DNA from: Terriglobia bacterium
Lineage (GTDB): Bacteria > Acidobacteriota > Terriglobia > Acidiferrales > UBA7541
Direction: 5' to 3'
Assembly: GCA_020073485.1 (NCBI GenBank)
Contig: JAIQFB010000022.1
Span: 1-64,000 of the forward strand
DNA: 64,000 nucleotides
The first letter of the stretch is position 1, and each line of letters begins with the position of its first letter. Positions 28,157 to 39,168 of the stretch are shown in pieces. The notes under the pieces were generated by a model. It searched no databases. It was not told the origin of the DNA and saw only the letters and a list, made by a program, of their open reading frames with translations. The translations under genes were made by a program, and so were the position numbers.

Positions 28157-28633
28157 TCAACGGCTGAGCATTACAGTGTTGCGGATCCCACCGTAGAGAG
28201 GTAATGAAATATTAGCGAACTGCGGCAACCACCAAGTTTTACGCAGCACGACGTTGCGCGAGTGCTTCATACGATCAGCGACGAAGGCCGATATCCAAAC
28301 TGTGCCGGCGCCCTCGAGGGCGAGCGAGGCGGAATTGTGTGCGAACGGGCGCATGAGCGGGTTGATCTCAAAGTTTCCACGATTTTCGCTGACGCGCGTT
28401 GTCACGTTATCCCAGGTCACCGCTCCAGCCGAAATCGCCGCCAGAAATAGCACTGGCTTGTCGTGGAATGGACGGACCAGGAAGCTGCCCCGTGGACCGG
28501 TTTTTCCGTTGACTGGACGGATCAGGAGGTTTAGCCGTGGAACGGGCCTGTCAGGCAGGGCATCTACGGAAGGAATAGCCTGCCCATGAACAGGTGCACT
28601 GAAAAGCAGTAAAACTAGTATCAGGTATTTCAT
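28157..28633 (-). CDS. Small exported protein of unknown function
   Basis: The 158-residue protein has a clear signal peptide (MKYLILVLLLFSAPVHGQA). One or two hydrophobic stretches lie near residues 70-85 (PVLFLAAISAGAVTWDNVT) and 115-130. I do not recognise a family. ATG 28633 is chosen because the signal peptide begins there; the frame extends upstream to 28762 without such features. Residues around 85-105 (TRVSENRGNFEINPLMRPFAHN) recall small membrane proteins seen in Acidobacteriota, but this is only an impression. Confidence 0.55.
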   Translation of the reverse strand: MKYLILVLLLFSAPVHGQAIPSVDALPDRPVPRLNLLIRPVNGKTGPRGSFLVRPFHDKPVLFLAAISAGAVTWDNVTTRVSENRGNFEINPLMRPFAHNSASLALEGAGTVWISAFVADRMKHSRNVVLRKTWWLPQFANISLPLYGGIRNTVMLSR

Positions 28634-28844
28634 GGCCGAGCGAGTCCAATCTGGTTGGGTTCTAATAACATTCATCGAGCGCTTCTTTTTCACTGGCAAT
28701 GATGGGAAACCATCACCGCCCGGCGATTGCCATAGCTTCACTGCTTGCAACTCTTCCCTCACATCTGAAAGGGCCGCCGTTGTGCCTATACTGGCGGTAA
28801 TGGGCGCGCTATTGATCGGGGTTGTTGCAGAAATCGAGGAGACA

Positions 28845-29588
28845 TCAAGTAGTGTCGCGCCTCTTGGGGATCGGATGGCCGTTGCAAATCTTCATCAAGG
28901 CGTCATAATCGAATCCTCCCCCGGCGTGCGGCTTTTTCAGGAAGGCCCTCGTGTGGTACAGAAGTGTCTCAACCTGCTTCTCCGTATACGGCCTTGTCCC
29001 GATCGCATCGCGTATTGGCTGCATCGTTTTCCAGGCGGCGAGATCAGCAGCCTGAAAAGGGATGAAACCCTTCTTGCTGTGAAATAGTGGCTCAAACCCA
29101 AATCTCTCCTGGCAGAGCTTCGGGAAGTTGCCTTTGCGTTCGTCGCCATCCTCGAAAACATAGACGATAGGGTCTTTGATCTTACGATTTTTGGCCCAAG
29201 TCCTCACGTGGTCAATGCAACTGATTCCGCACATGGAATACGGATAGCCGGCATACTCGTGCAATTGGTGGGTTGCATCAACGCGATTGTAATCCGCCAT
29301 GATGACTGTCGCGCTGAACCGCTTATTGGTGTACTTCCTAGCACATTCCTCCAGGTCAGCGATGAACCGCTTTCTACGTTCCGGGGCCCAACCTGCGAAC
29401 TCACCTGCAAGACTCACGCAGTCCGTCATGTGGAACTGCTTCACGCCCTCTCGATCCAGGATTTCCTGCCAGAGCTTCTCGAACTTCGTCCACTTCTTCA
29501 CATCAGAGACATATCCAACCATGGTCATTAAAGGTGCGCGTCTACCACCGCTGACGTCAAAGCAGGCTGTGAACATAGAAGTCGCCAT
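28845..29588 (-). CDS. DUF3800-like protein next to tRNA-Lys
   Basis: The 247-residue protein shows the outline of DUF3800: an acidic motif near the start (FDVSGGR, where the family usually has DESG) and the C-terminal QAADLAAW motif near residue 190, with VYVFEDGDERKGNF between. DUF3800 proteins are common in accessory DNA and have a predicted RNase H-like fold, but their role is not settled. The gene ends at 28845 and starts 129 bases from the 3' end of tRNA-Lys. A repeat that looks like an element end lies in that gap. It may be cargo of a tRNA-integrated element. Confidence 0.65.
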   Translation of the reverse strand: MATSMFTACFDVSGGRRAPLMTMVGYVSDVKKWTKFEKLWQEILDREGVKQFHMTDCVSLAGEFAGWAPERRKRFIADLEECARKYTNKRFSATVIMADYNRVDATHQLHEYAGYPYSMCGISCIDHVRTWAKNRKIKDPIVYVFEDGDERKGNFPKLCQERFGFEPLFHSKKGFIPFQAADLAAWKTMQPIRDAIGTRPYTEKQVETLLYHTRAFLKKPHAGGGFDYDALMKICNGHPIPKRRDTT

Positions 29589-29644
29589 AATGAGTTACCA
29601 GCCCCAAAGCTTTTTCCTTACGTGCGGTGCCGGCTGGCCCAATA

Positions 29645-29663
29645 GGTAAACCTGGGGTAAACC
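29645..29663 (-). repeat. Tandem GGTTTACC repeat 53 nt downstream of tRNA-Lys
   Basis: Read in the tRNA direction, GGTTTACC occurs twice with the 3-base spacer CCA (period 11 bp). It starts exactly 53 bases after the CCA end of tRNA-Lys. A near-identical arrangement lies 53 bases after tRNA-Arg at 59358-59376. The layout resembles recombinase arm or core sites of tRNA-integrating elements. Confidence 0.6.
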
Positions 29664-29716
29664 AAAGCCAACTCGGCTCCCTCGCAACTGAAAAAACATC
29701 GTTTTATAAGGGAATT

Positions 29717-29791
<75 letters not shown>

Positions 29792-29868
29792 ACGAACTTT
29801 TTATTTTACCACGACCCGGGGATTATTCCAGACCGCTTGGATCGCGCCCAAAAAATTAAAATCGCGCT

Positions 29869-30834
29869 TTACCGCCGTAGTTTCCCGGCGATGTCCCGTG
29901 CCACTTGCTTGGCGCGTTCCAGATCGCCCGGATCGAGAGAAATCGCCGCCACGCGAGGGTGCCCTCCCCCCCCGTACTGCTCGGCGAGGCTGGCCAGGTT
30001 GTCTTCGGCCGCGTCCGGGTTCCAAGGGTTCGATCCGATCGAAATTTTCGAGCGCGTCGGCGACTTGAGAACGCTGACCGTGTAGCGCGCATCCGGGTAC
30101 AGCATGTAGGGAATGAATTTGTTGTAGCCCTCGATGTCCAGGTCGCTTATGTCAAAAAAGATGACGCCGCCGCGGACTTCGGTGCGTTCGCGAATAATGT
30201 CGATCGACTGGTGATGCCGCTTCAGCAGCGGCCCCAGGTGCCGCGCGATTACCGGCAACTTGACCATTTCCGCGAGGGGGCGTTCGGACAAGTCGGGAAT
30301 AATTTTCGGCACCAGGCCGTTTTCCGGCGCCGACTCGATGACCAGCGCGAGCTGCGTGGCGGGCTGGTCGACGGCCACGGCCGATTCGGGCGTGGGATAC
30401 TGCGCGCCGTCGATGATGTCGCCCCAATGGATGAGTTCGGCGAGAGGTTTTGTATCGAAGCCGAATTTCGTGCTGGTCACGTCGGCCAGCAGCTTGGTGC
30501 AGGATTTGTAATCCGGATCGTAGAACTTGTGTCCACTGCGATCCTGGCGGAAATGTTCGGCATCGGCGGGTGTCAGAAACGCGCTCTGGTGATGGTCGAA
30601 CCACCAGGTCACGCGCGGCGAACTGGAATACTTGAAATCGACAATGGCGTTTTCATCGCCGTCGAAAAGCCCGTCGGCGAATTGTTGCCGGGCCTGATGC
30701 GCCATCCCCGTAAATTGGAACTGGGCGCCGGGATTGATCCGCTCGCGAAAAAAACGGTAGAAGACCGCCGCCGAGGCCGCCCCATCGAAGCAGCGGTCGT
30801 GAAAACACAAGCGAACTTTGACCGGGTCCGGCAA
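29869..30834 (-). CDS. DHH family phosphoesterase-like protein
   Basis: The 321-residue protein has DHH-family features: FHDRCFDGAASAAVF at the start (the D-x-D-G type motif), the DHH signature in WWFDHHQSAF near residue 80, and the DHHA1 glycine motif YGGGGHPRVAA near 295. Relatives cleave short oligonucleotides, cyclic dinucleotides or polyphosphate; the substrate here is not clear. The start appears to be a TTG at 30834 with GAGGG close upstream, so it is uncertain. It is convergent with nothing and stands alone near tRNA-Lys. Confidence 0.78.
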   Translation of the reverse strand: MPDPVKVRLCFHDRCFDGAASAAVFYRFFRERINPGAQFQFTGMAHQARQQFADGLFDGDENAIVDFKYSSSPRVTWWFDHHQSAFLTPADAEHFRQDRSGHKFYDPDYKSCTKLLADVTSTKFGFDTKPLAELIHWGDIIDGAQYPTPESAVAVDQPATQLALVIESAPENGLVPKIIPDLSERPLAEMVKLPVIARHLGPLLKRHHQSIDIIRERTEVRGGVIFFDISDLDIEGYNKFIPYMLYPDARYTVSVLKSPTRSKISIGSNPWNPDAAEDNLASLAEQYGGGGHPRVAAISLDPGDLERAKQVARDIAGKLRR

Positions 30835-31107
30835 TGTCCCTCTACGCTCCCTTTTCAGGCGGAAATTTCCATTCCTGAAGCTCCGACAGATTCCACGCCC
30901 GCGGCTCCTTCAAGGCGAGGAGCGCGAAACGGAAAGCCCTAAAAGATGGCTGGGGCGGCCAAGAATGTCAAGATCAAAAGGGCGGGCGAATGACGAACGG
31001 ATTTCAGAATGACAATCTGGGTGATTGTCTCGATGTGGAAAAGGTGGCGACCCGCTCCGTCGAGAACCGCATTGCCAGGAACGGGCCGCCGAATCCACGG
31101 GACGGCG

Positions 31108-31572
31108 TCACTTCCCGGCAAAGCTCTTTGCGATGCCCGCTGCCACCGGCACTTCAAATTTTTCGCCCTGGTAGGCCTTCACCATGAGCAGGATCCAGAG
31201 AATAATGGCGACCAGGCTGATCAGTCCGTACAGCGCGGCCCCCATCCCGAATGCACCGAACCCGCCCATCATCATCATTCCCGCGCCGAAAAAGATCCCA
31301 ATCACAAGGTTGATGATGTGCAGCCCGCCGAACACCACGATGGATTGCGCGGCGTGAAACTTCACAAACGGCCGCTTGTCGATCAAGAAGAATACGATCC
31401 CCGTGAGCCAGCCGAGCGTGTAGCACAACAGCCCGGCCACGTTTTCCGACATGCCCGATTGCGCGCTATGCGTTGTTTGTGCCACTTGTCCTGCTGCCTG
31501 CGCCTGCCCGCACTTGGGACAGAACGCCACGCCATCTCCGACTTCTCCGCCACACTTGCTACAAAAGGCCAT
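31108..31572 (-). CDS. Zinc-ribbon DUF4870 membrane protein
   Basis: The 154-residue protein starts with a zinc ribbon (CSKCG, then CPKCG), followed by a DUF4870 membrane domain with three or four helices (VAGLLCYTLGWLTGIVFFLI, FGGLHIINLVIGIFF, LISLVAIILWILLMVKAY). The FHAAQSIVVF motif between helices is typical. Function is unknown. ATG 31572 has GGGAGGGAG upstream, which rejects the longer frame from 31635. Confidence 0.85.
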   Translation of the reverse strand: MAFCSKCGGEVGDGVAFCPKCGQAQAAGQVAQTTHSAQSGMSENVAGLLCYTLGWLTGIVFFLIDKRPFVKFHAAQSIVVFGGLHIINLVIGIFFGAGMMMMGGFGAFGMGAALYGLISLVAIILWILLMVKAYQGEKFEVPVAAGIAKSFAGK

Positions 31573-31738
31573 TGTGCGTCTCCCTCCCGCAGTCGTTAAG
31601 GAAAGCCCCGACCGAGATGGTGCGCAGGCTATCACTGCTGCCCTCTATGCACAAGGCCGGGCAGGATGGCCCATGTGTTCTGGAAGTGGTGGCCGGAATC
31701 CGGGAATTCTTGCCGCGATTCTGCGAAGGAGTCTGGTG

Positions 31739-32542
31739 CTACCACAGACGATGCGGAAGCAAATAGGTAAACCCGAATAAGACCACCGTCCGGGTAGATG
31801 TCGCGTTGAAGCCGTGATTGAAGGCCGCGTCTAGGACGAGGTTTCCTCGCGGAGAGTACGACACGGCCCAAAGATTTCCAATCGTGTTGCTGCGTTGCAA
31901 AGGCTGCGAGAAGTGCCAGATCTCCCCTGCAATCGTGAATTTTTTTAGTGGATGCGAAACCGAGAGTGTCTGTCCCCATTGCGCACGCCGCACGGCAACT
32001 TCCTGTTGTTCGTTCGCGATTCCGTTCGCATCGAAATGAAAGCCATGAACGTCGCCGCTCACCAGGATCATCGCCGATTGATTGGCCGAGCCAATATCGA
32101 TGTCCGGCGCAGGCCCGGAATAAACGGATCGAAGATAACTGGCCGATAAAGTCGGCCGGGCGTTTTCTCCATGCAAAATTACGGCCTGCGCTCCAGCCGA
32201 AACGCCTCCGATTTGCGATGCGTCTTGCCCGCTGGTTTTGCTCCACACCACGGGCTCCGATTGCAGGATCAGCTGAAGCCGCGGATGTACAGTAAGCTTT
32301 GTCACCTGCTGCAAACTCACGCGGCCGGAAAATTCCGGAGAGTCCTGTGCAGCCATTCCGCCGGTTTCAAATTGAAGATATCCGACTGGGGTCAGCGTGG
32401 CAGGAGCTGAAACGGTCGGGCGCGCCGGGTTGGCCTCTGGCTCCAAGGACGCACCGGACTGAGCGGCGCAGTTTGGGGCGTAAGCGCCAAGAGACAATAA
32501 GATATAAATGATCGTGCGTCCAGCATCACGCGCTAATCCCAT
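31739..32542 (-). CDS. Exported, probably outer-membrane, protein of unknown function
   Basis: The 267-residue protein has a signal peptide (TIIYILLSLGAYAPNCAAQ) and beta-rich alternating sequence ending in an aromatic residue (LLPHRLW), as in outer-membrane barrels. The pattern recalls the phenol-degradation MetA-like transporter family, but I cannot confirm this. It is divergent from tRNA-Leu by 30 bases. Confidence 0.6.
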   Translation of the reverse strand: MGLARDAGRTIIYILLSLGAYAPNCAAQSGASLEPEANPARPTVSAPATLTPVGYLQFETGGMAAQDSPEFSGRVSLQQVTKLTVHPRLQLILQSEPVVWSKTSGQDASQIGGVSAGAQAVILHGENARPTLSASYLRSVYSGPAPDIDIGSANQSAMILVSGDVHGFHFDANGIANEQQEVAVRRAQWGQTLSVSHPLKKFTIAGEIWHFSQPLQRSNTIGNLWAVSYSPRGNLVLDAAFNHGFNATSTRTVVLFGFTYLLPHRLW

Positions 32543-32556
32543 GGCACTCCCGATGC

Positions 32557-32562
32557 TATACT
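32557..32562 (+). promoter_or_regulatory. Extended -10 promoter for tRNA-Leu
   Basis: TGCTATACT gives an extended -10 element (TATACT at 32557-32562) 10 bases before the mature tRNA end. No clear -35 is seen, which is usual for extended -10 promoters. Confidence 0.5.
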
Positions 32563-32572
32563 GTCGGTCCGC

Positions 32573-32659
32573 GCGGAAGTGGCGGAATTGGCAGACGCGC
32601 CAGCCTTAGGAGCTGGTGGCCGAAAGGCCGTAGGGGTTCGAGTCCCTTCTTCCGCACCA
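32573..32659 (+). tRNA. tRNA-Leu (TAG anticodon)
   Basis: An 87-base class II tRNA with a long variable arm. The acceptor GCGGAAG pairs with CTTCCGC, the anticodon stem is CCAGC/GCTGG with loop CTTAGGA (anticodon TAG), the variable arm is near GGCCGAAAGGCC, and CCA is encoded. Unlike the Lys and Arg genes it has no GGTTTACC-type repeat downstream. Confidence 0.96.
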
Positions 32660-33004
32660 TTCCCCTATCTTTTAATTACAGTGGGCCCTGCGGCAAAATC
32701 GCCGGCTTGGGGCGAGGTGAAATGCAATCTGTTCCATCCCGGTTCCTTCGCGCCCTTGGCAACGCGCGCGCTTTCAGAAATATGACATGATTTTTTCCGG
32801 CATGTTATTCTCGCCTTGGCCGGGCGAGTTGACGCCGGAGTTGCATTCCCCTATACTTTGCATTCGTTGGTTCCCGCTCGCAGTTCTTTCCCGTTTCCTT
32901 CATCCGGACCGAGAAGCGGCAAAGAGTAGACGTGCGATTTTTTGAGTGATTCTGGAATCATTTCGGCAATCTAAATCAAAACCTGGAAACGTGAAGAGCG
33001 AACG
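32660..33004. other. 345-bp region between tRNA-Leu and tig
   Basis: It holds the likely sigma-70 promoter for the tig-clpP block (32829-32857). I see no gene in it. Confidence 0.5.
32829..32857 (+). promoter_or_regulatory. Sigma-70 promoter upstream of tig
   Basis: TTGACG (32829-32834) and TATACT (32852-32857) are separated by exactly 17 bases. The predicted start near 32865 leaves a leader of about 140 bases to the trigger factor ATG. Confidence 0.65.
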
Positions 33005-34279
33005 ATGAGCGAAGCGACTTGCCGGCGCGAGCTGGAACTGGAAATCCCCGCGGAAACGGTACAGAAGGCCATGGAACGCGTGGCCAAGGAATTCGCGCGC
33101 GTGGCGCGCGTGCCGGGGTTTCGTCCCGGCAAGGCTCCGGTCACGCTGATCCGCCGCCGCTTCGCTGACGATATCAAGAGCGAAGTGCTGCAATCACTGG
33201 TCCCCGAACAGATCGAGCGCGCCGTCACCGAAAACAAGATGGTGCCGATCACGCAGCCGCAGGTGGACAAAGTGGACTTCGCCGAGGCCGGCCCGGTGAA
33301 ATTCCGCGCCAGCTTCGAGGTGCTGCCCGAATTCGAGCTGGGACAATATAAGGACCTGGAAGTCGAGATCGACGACGTAAAGATTGAAGACGCGGATGTC
33401 GATAAAGCGCTCGAGGAATTGCGCGACCGCGCCGCCAACTTCGTTCCGGTCGAGGGCCGCGCGATCGCCGACGGTGATTACGCGCAGCTCAAGCTGAAAG
33501 GCATTCCAGCCGGAGGCGGTGAACCGCTCGAGGCCGACAGCGTGCTCTGCCACGTGGGCGGCGAAGAAACCATGGACGCGTTCAACACAAATCTGCGCGG
33601 CTCCGGCATCGGCGATCACAAGAATTTCGACGTGACTTACCCCGCCGATTATCCCGACCCGAAGCTGCAGGGAAAAACCTATTCCTACGCGGTCGAGGTG
33701 CTGGGCATCAAGGAAAAGAAGCGCCCCGAACTCAGCGACGAATTCGCCAAGGACCTGGGCGAGGGACAGACCCTCGAGGAATTGCGCGCCAAGATCCGCG
33801 AAAATCTGGAAGCGGCGCGCACGCATAAGCTGAAAGAACAGACCAGCCAGAAGGTGCTCTCAAAGATCGTCGAGGCGCACGAGTTCCCCGTGCCTCAGGC
33901 GCTGGTCGAGCATCAAATGGATTCGCTGCTGGAGCGCACGGTACGCTCGCTGGCCTCCCAGGGAGTCGATCCGCGGGCCGTCAACGTCGATTGGGTGGCC
34001 TTGCGTAACCGCCAGAAGGACCGTTCGATCATCGACGTGAAGGCCGAGCTGCTGCTGGACCGCATCGCCACCAAGGAAAACATCGACGTGAGCGATGAAG
34101 ACATGGAAAAAGAAATCGCAACGCTCGCCGAACGTAGTGGCGAATCCGCTACAGCCGTTCGCGCTAACTTGACAAGGCAAGGAGCGCTGGATAGGATGAA
34201 ATCTAAGCTTCGGAGTGAAAAAACTCTGGACTGGCTCTGCCGAAATTCCCGGACACGGACAAAGACCGAGGAGAAATAA
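33005..34279 (+). CDS. tig: Trigger factor
   Basis: The 424-residue chaperone binds nascent chains at the ribosome. The N-terminal ribosome-binding domain includes [20 protein letters not shown], the classic signature. A FKBP-type prolyl isomerase domain follows (about 155-245: [18 protein letters not shown]) and then a helical C-terminal arm. Length is typical. It heads a plus-strand run with clpP, clpX and lon, a common bacterial order. Confidence 0.96.
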   Translation: MSEATCRRELELEIPAETVQKAMERVAKEFARVARVPGFRPGKAPVTLIRRRFADDIKSEVLQSLVPEQIERAVTENKMVPITQPQVDKVDFAEAGPVKFRASFEVLPEFELGQYKDLEVEIDDVKIEDADVDKALEELRDRAANFVPVEGRAIADGDYAQLKLKGIPAGGGEPLEADSVLCHVGGEETMDAFNTNLRGSGIGDHKNFDVTYPADYPDPKLQGKTYSYAVEVLGIKEKKRPELSDEFAKDLGEGQTLEELRAKIRENLEAARTHKLKEQTSQKVLSKIVEAHEFPVPQALVEHQMDSLLERTVRSLASQGVDPRAVNVDWVALRNRQKDRSIIDVKAELLLDRIATKENIDVSDEDMEKEIATLAERSGESATAVRANLTRQGALDRMKSKLRSEKTLDWLCRNSRTRTKTEEK

Positions 34280-34323
34280 AGCTGATCCGGCCGGGGTCCT
34301 CCGCGCTACCTAAAAAAAACCTA

Positions 34324-34944
34324 ATGAATCATACAGACGATATGACGCCGTACGCGACCACGTTAGTCCCCATGGTCGTGGAACAGACCAACCGGGGAGA
34401 GCGGGCCTACGATATTTATTCCCGCCTGCTGAAAGACAATATTATTTTCATCGGGACGCCGATTGACGACCACGTCGCCAACCTGGTGACCGCCCAGCTG
34501 CTGTTTCTGGAAGCGGAAGATCCCGAGAAGGATATCTCGCTGTACATCAATTCGCCGGGCGGCTCGATCACCGCGGGCATGGCCATTTATGACACCATGC
34601 AGTTCGTGCGGCCGAACGTCGTGACGATTTGCGTCGGACAGGCCGCCTCGATCGCCGCGCTGCTGCTCACCGCCGGAGCGCCCAAGAAGCGCTTCTCCCT
34701 GCCCAACTCGCGCATCCTGATTCACCAGCCGTGGATGTCGGGACTTTCGGGCCAGGCCACCGACATCGATATTCACGCAAAGGAAATCCTGCGTATGCGC
34801 ACGGTCATCAACGGCCTGCTGGCGCAACACAGCGGGCATCCTCTCGAGACGCTGGAAAAAGACGTCGAGCGCGATTTCATTATGTCCGCGGCGCAAGCCA
34901 AGGAATACGGGCTGATCGACGAGATTATTACCAAGCACCGCTAG
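34324..34944 (+). CDS. clpP: ATP-dependent Clp protease proteolytic subunit
   Basis: The 206-residue serine protease forms the two-ring chamber used with ClpX. The catalytic Ser is in [15 protein letters not shown], His in RILIHQPWM, and Asp in [10 protein letters not shown]. In E. coli the serine motif is AASMGA; here ASIAA is a mild variant. It lies 44 bases after tig and 173 bases before clpX. Confidence 0.96.
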   Translation: MNHTDDMTPYATTLVPMVVEQTNRGERAYDIYSRLLKDNIIFIGTPIDDHVANLVTAQLLFLEAEDPEKDISLYINSPGGSITAGMAIYDTMQFVRPNVVTICVGQAASIAALLLTAGAPKKRFSLPNSRILIHQPWMSGLSGQATDIDIHAKEILRMRTVINGLLAQHSGHPLETLEKDVERDFIMSAAQAKEYGLIDEIITKHR

Positions 34945-35029
34945 CGCGTTCCTAAAAGTTAGCAGGCGTATTGAGCGGCGGTGTACGGAAGCTGTAAAGG
35001 GGCCTAGAATAAACCGCGTGGCACCGGGT

Positions 35030-35078
35030 GCGGGCTGTACTTTTACGCAGAACGCTTCAAGTGAAGCGTGCAGCCCGC
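35030..35078. repeat. Nested inverted repeat between clpP and clpX
   Basis: GCGGGCTG (35030-35037) pairs with CAGCCCGC (35071-35078), enclosing a smaller hairpin ACGCTTCA/TGAAGCGT (35052-35059 with 35062-35069). It looks like a REP-type palindromic repeat and could affect clpX leader structure. Confidence 0.45.
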
Positions 35079-35117
35079 CGGTAAAAAGCCCGCCGACCGC
35101 CGGAGGAAACCACACCG

Positions 35118-36368
<1,251 letters not shown>

Positions 36369-36446
36369 ACATTCTTCCGGCGCGGGCTGCGCTAGCGGCC
36401 CGCGCCAAGTACGGAGTTTAAGGAGCCGTCTATCGTCACGGAACCC

Positions 36447-38855
36447 ATGTTCAACCGGGAAAAAAGCGATTTGAAGCGTGTGCCCATGATGCCGGTGCGC
36501 GACCTGGTTATCTTTCCCCAGATGATGAACCCGTTCATCGTCGGTCGGGAAAGTTCCCTGCGCGCGCTCGAGGAAGCGCTGGCCACCGACAAAAAGATTT
36601 TCCTCGCCACCCAGCATGACGCTTCCGTGGACGACCCCAAACCCGAGGAAATCTATGCCGTCGGCACGCTGGCCAATATCGTGCAAAGCGTGCGGTTGCC
36701 GGACGGAAACCTGCGCGTGCTGGTCGAAGGCGTCGAACGCGCCAAGGTCGTGCAGGTCGCCACGGACGAAGGCTTTTTCCGGGCCACGCTGAAAGTGATT
36801 CCCAACAAGGCCGAGCCTTCCCCGCAGATCGAGGCCGCCGTCACCAAGGTCACCGGCCTATTCGAGCAGTACGTGAAGCTCTCGCAGAGCCTGAATTATG
36901 ACACCATGATTGCCGCCACGCGGGTGGACGATCCCGCCAAGCTCTCGGACACCATCGCCTCGAACCTGCAGATCCCGGTCGAGGAAAAACAGGAACTGCT
37001 TGAGAATTTCGATCCCCTGGACCGGCTGACGCGCGTTGGCGAAATTCTCGAAAGCGAAATCGAGAAGCTGAACGTGGACCGCAACATCAACACGCGCGTG
37101 AAGCGCCAGATGGAGCGGGCCCAGAAAGAGTACTACCTCAACGAAAAACTGAAGGCCATCCACAAGGAACTCGGCCGCGGCGAAAAGAACGAACTGGAAG
37201 AGCTAAAAAAGAAAATCGACTCCGCCGGCATGCCCAAGGAAACCCACGAAAAAGCGGCGCAGGAACTGAAGCGGCTGGAAATGATGCCGCCGATGTCGGC
37301 CGAATCCACCGTCAGCCGCAACTACCTGGAATGGCTGCTGGCCGTGCCCTGGAAAAAGAAGTCCAAGGAAATTCGCGACATCGCCCTGGCCGAAAAAATC
37401 CTGGAAGAAGATCATTACGGCCTGGAAAAGGTCAAGGAACGCATCCTCGAATTCCTCGCCGTCCGCCAGCTCGTAAAAAATCCGAAAGGCTCGATTCTCT
37501 GCTTCGTGGGCCCTCCGGGCGTGGGCAAAACCTCGCTGGCCATGTCCATCGGGCGCGCCACGGGCCGCAAATTCGTGCGCGTCTCCCTTGGCGGCGTGCG
37601 TGACGAAGCCGAAATCCGCGGACACCGCCGCACCTACATCGGCGCCCTGCCCGGCCAGATCATCCAGATGATGAAAAAGGCCGGCACGGTCAACCCGATT
37701 TTCGTTCTCGACGAAGTGGACAAGATGTCCACCGACTTCCGTGGCGATCCTTCGGCGGCGCTGATGGAAGTTCTCGACCCCGAGCTCAATCACGCCTTCA
37801 CCGACCATTATCTCGACGTCGAATACGACCTCTCCAAGGTCATGTTCGTGTGCACGGCCAACGTGATGCACACCATTCCGCAGCCCTTGCAGGATCGCAT
37901 GGAGATTCTGCGCATCCCGGGCTACACGGAAGTCGAAAAGGCGCAGATCGCCAAGCGCTTCCTGATCAAGAAAGCCCTGGAAGCCGCGGGCCTCACCGAA
38001 TCCAATCTGACCTTCAGCGATGAGGCCATTGCCCACATCATCCGGCACTACACGCATGAGGCCGGGGTGCGCAGCCTGGAACGCGAAATTTCCAATGTCT
38101 GCCGCAAGGTGTCGCGCCGCGTCGTAAAAGAAGGCAAGCAGTATTCCATCGCGGTCACGCCTGAGAACGTCAACGAATTTCTGGGCGTCATCAAGTACCG
38201 CGAAATCTGGAACGAAAAGAAAAATGAGATCGGCCTGGCGACCGGCCTGGCCTGGACCGAAGTGGGCGGCTCGGTGCTCTCGACCGAAGCCACCATCATG
38301 CAGGGCAAAGGGCGCCTGACGCTCACCGGAAAACTCGGCGACGTGATGCAGGAGTCGGCGCAAGCGGCCATGAGCTACGTTCGCTCGCGCACCGCGATGT
38401 TCGGTTTGCCGCGCGACTTCTACCGCCATATCGACATTCACCTGCATGTGCCCGAAGGCGCCATTCCTAAGGATGGCCCCTCGGCCGGCATCACCATCGC
38501 CACCACCATCGTCAGCGCCCTGACGCGCACGCCGATCCGCTGCGACGTGGCCATGACCGGCGAAATCACGCTGCGCGGAAAAGTGCTCCCCATCGGTGGC
38601 ATGAAGGAAAAACTCCTGGCCGCGCACCGCATGGGCATGCGCACCGTGATTCTGCCCAAGGATAACGAAAAAGATCTGGCGGACATTCCCGCGGAAATTC
38701 AGGCGGCCCTGTCCCTGCGATTCGTGGAAAATATGGACGAGGTCCTGCAAATCGCACTCGAGCGGCCCATCGAGCCCGTGACGCACGACGCGGTTCCGGA
38801 AGTCGCCGCGAAATTCGAGACCGAAGCGGAAAGCGATCAGGAATTAACCAACTGA
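36447..38855 (+). CDS. lon: ATP-dependent protease Lon
   Basis: The 802-residue protease has an N-terminal LON substrate-binding domain ([19 protein letters not shown]), a coiled-coil region (about 190-260), an AAA+ module (Walker [14 protein letters not shown], Walker [13 protein letters not shown]), and the C-terminal serine protease with Ser in [13 protein letters not shown] and the Lys dyad in [12 protein letters not shown]. Length is normal. ATG 36447 is annotated, but the ribosome-binding site AGGAG (about 36420) is 22 bases away and is well spaced for an in-frame ATC five codons upstream. Confidence 0.96.
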   Translation: MFNREKSDLKRVPMMPVRDLVIFPQMMNPFIVGRESSLRALEEALATDKKIFLATQHDASVDDPKPEEIYAVGTLANIVQSVRLPDGNLRVLVEGVERAKVVQVATDEGFFRATLKVIPNKAEPSPQIEAAVTKVTGLFEQYVKLSQSLNYDTMIAATRVDDPAKLSDTIASNLQIPVEEKQELLENFDPLDRLTRVGEILESEIEKLNVDRNINTRVKRQMERAQKEYYLNEKLKAIHKELGRGEKNELEELKKKIDSAGMPKETHEKAAQELKRLEMMPPMSAESTVSRNYLEWLLAVPWKKKSKEIRDIALAEKILEEDHYGLEKVKERILEFLAVRQLVKNPKGSILCFVGPPGVGKTSLAMSIGRATGRKFVRVSLGGVRDEAEIRGHRRTYIGALPGQIIQMMKKAGTVNPIFVLDEVDKMSTDFRGDPSAALMEVLDPELNHAFTDHYLDVEYDLSKVMFVCTANVMHTIPQPLQDRMEILRIPGYTEVEKAQIAKRFLIKKALEAAGLTESNLTFSDEAIAHIIRHYTHEAGVRSLEREISNVCRKVSRRVVKEGKQYSIAVTPENVNEFLGVIKYREIWNEKKNEIGLATGLAWTEVGGSVLSTEATIMQGKGRLTLTGKLGDVMQESAQAAMSYVRSRTAMFGLPRDFYRHIDIHLHVPEGAIPKDGPSAGITIATTIVSALTRTPIRCDVAMTGEITLRGKVLPIGGMKEKLLAAHRMGMRTVILPKDNEKDLADIPAEIQAALSLRFVENMDEVLQIALERPIEPVTHDAVPEVAAKFETEAESDQELTN

Positions 38856-39168
38856 GGGAAACCTCGGCGCAAGGGTGCGTGGTGGCGTCACCGCTTCGCG
38901 CCCCGGCAAGTCCGGAGCGTGGAAGCCCGCTGAATTTTCCGTCCTGAAGAACAACGACAGGTCCGGCAGCAGGGGCGCTTCGGGTCGCGGAACGCACGGC
39001 TGCAATTCGCACCAACAGGAAAGCAATTCGCACCACATGGAAATTTGAAATCCCAGTTTGGCTAATCCGGTCGGAAAACTAACATGTGCCTGCCCGGAGT
39101 CCGCCGAGTGAAACAATCCCGGCCTGATCTTCAGGCTTATCTTCGAACAACTTAAGGAAATGAAAACG
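38856..39168. other. 313-bp region between lon and rho
   Basis: I see no gene. A purine-rich ribosome-binding site, AAGGA, near 39154 serves rho. No clear promoter pair or terminator is evident by eye. Confidence 0.4.

Noticed and set aside
37203-38786. Long minus-strand frame opposite lon
   Set aside because: Composition is His/Gly/Arg-rich nonsense typical of antisense frames; lon is certain.
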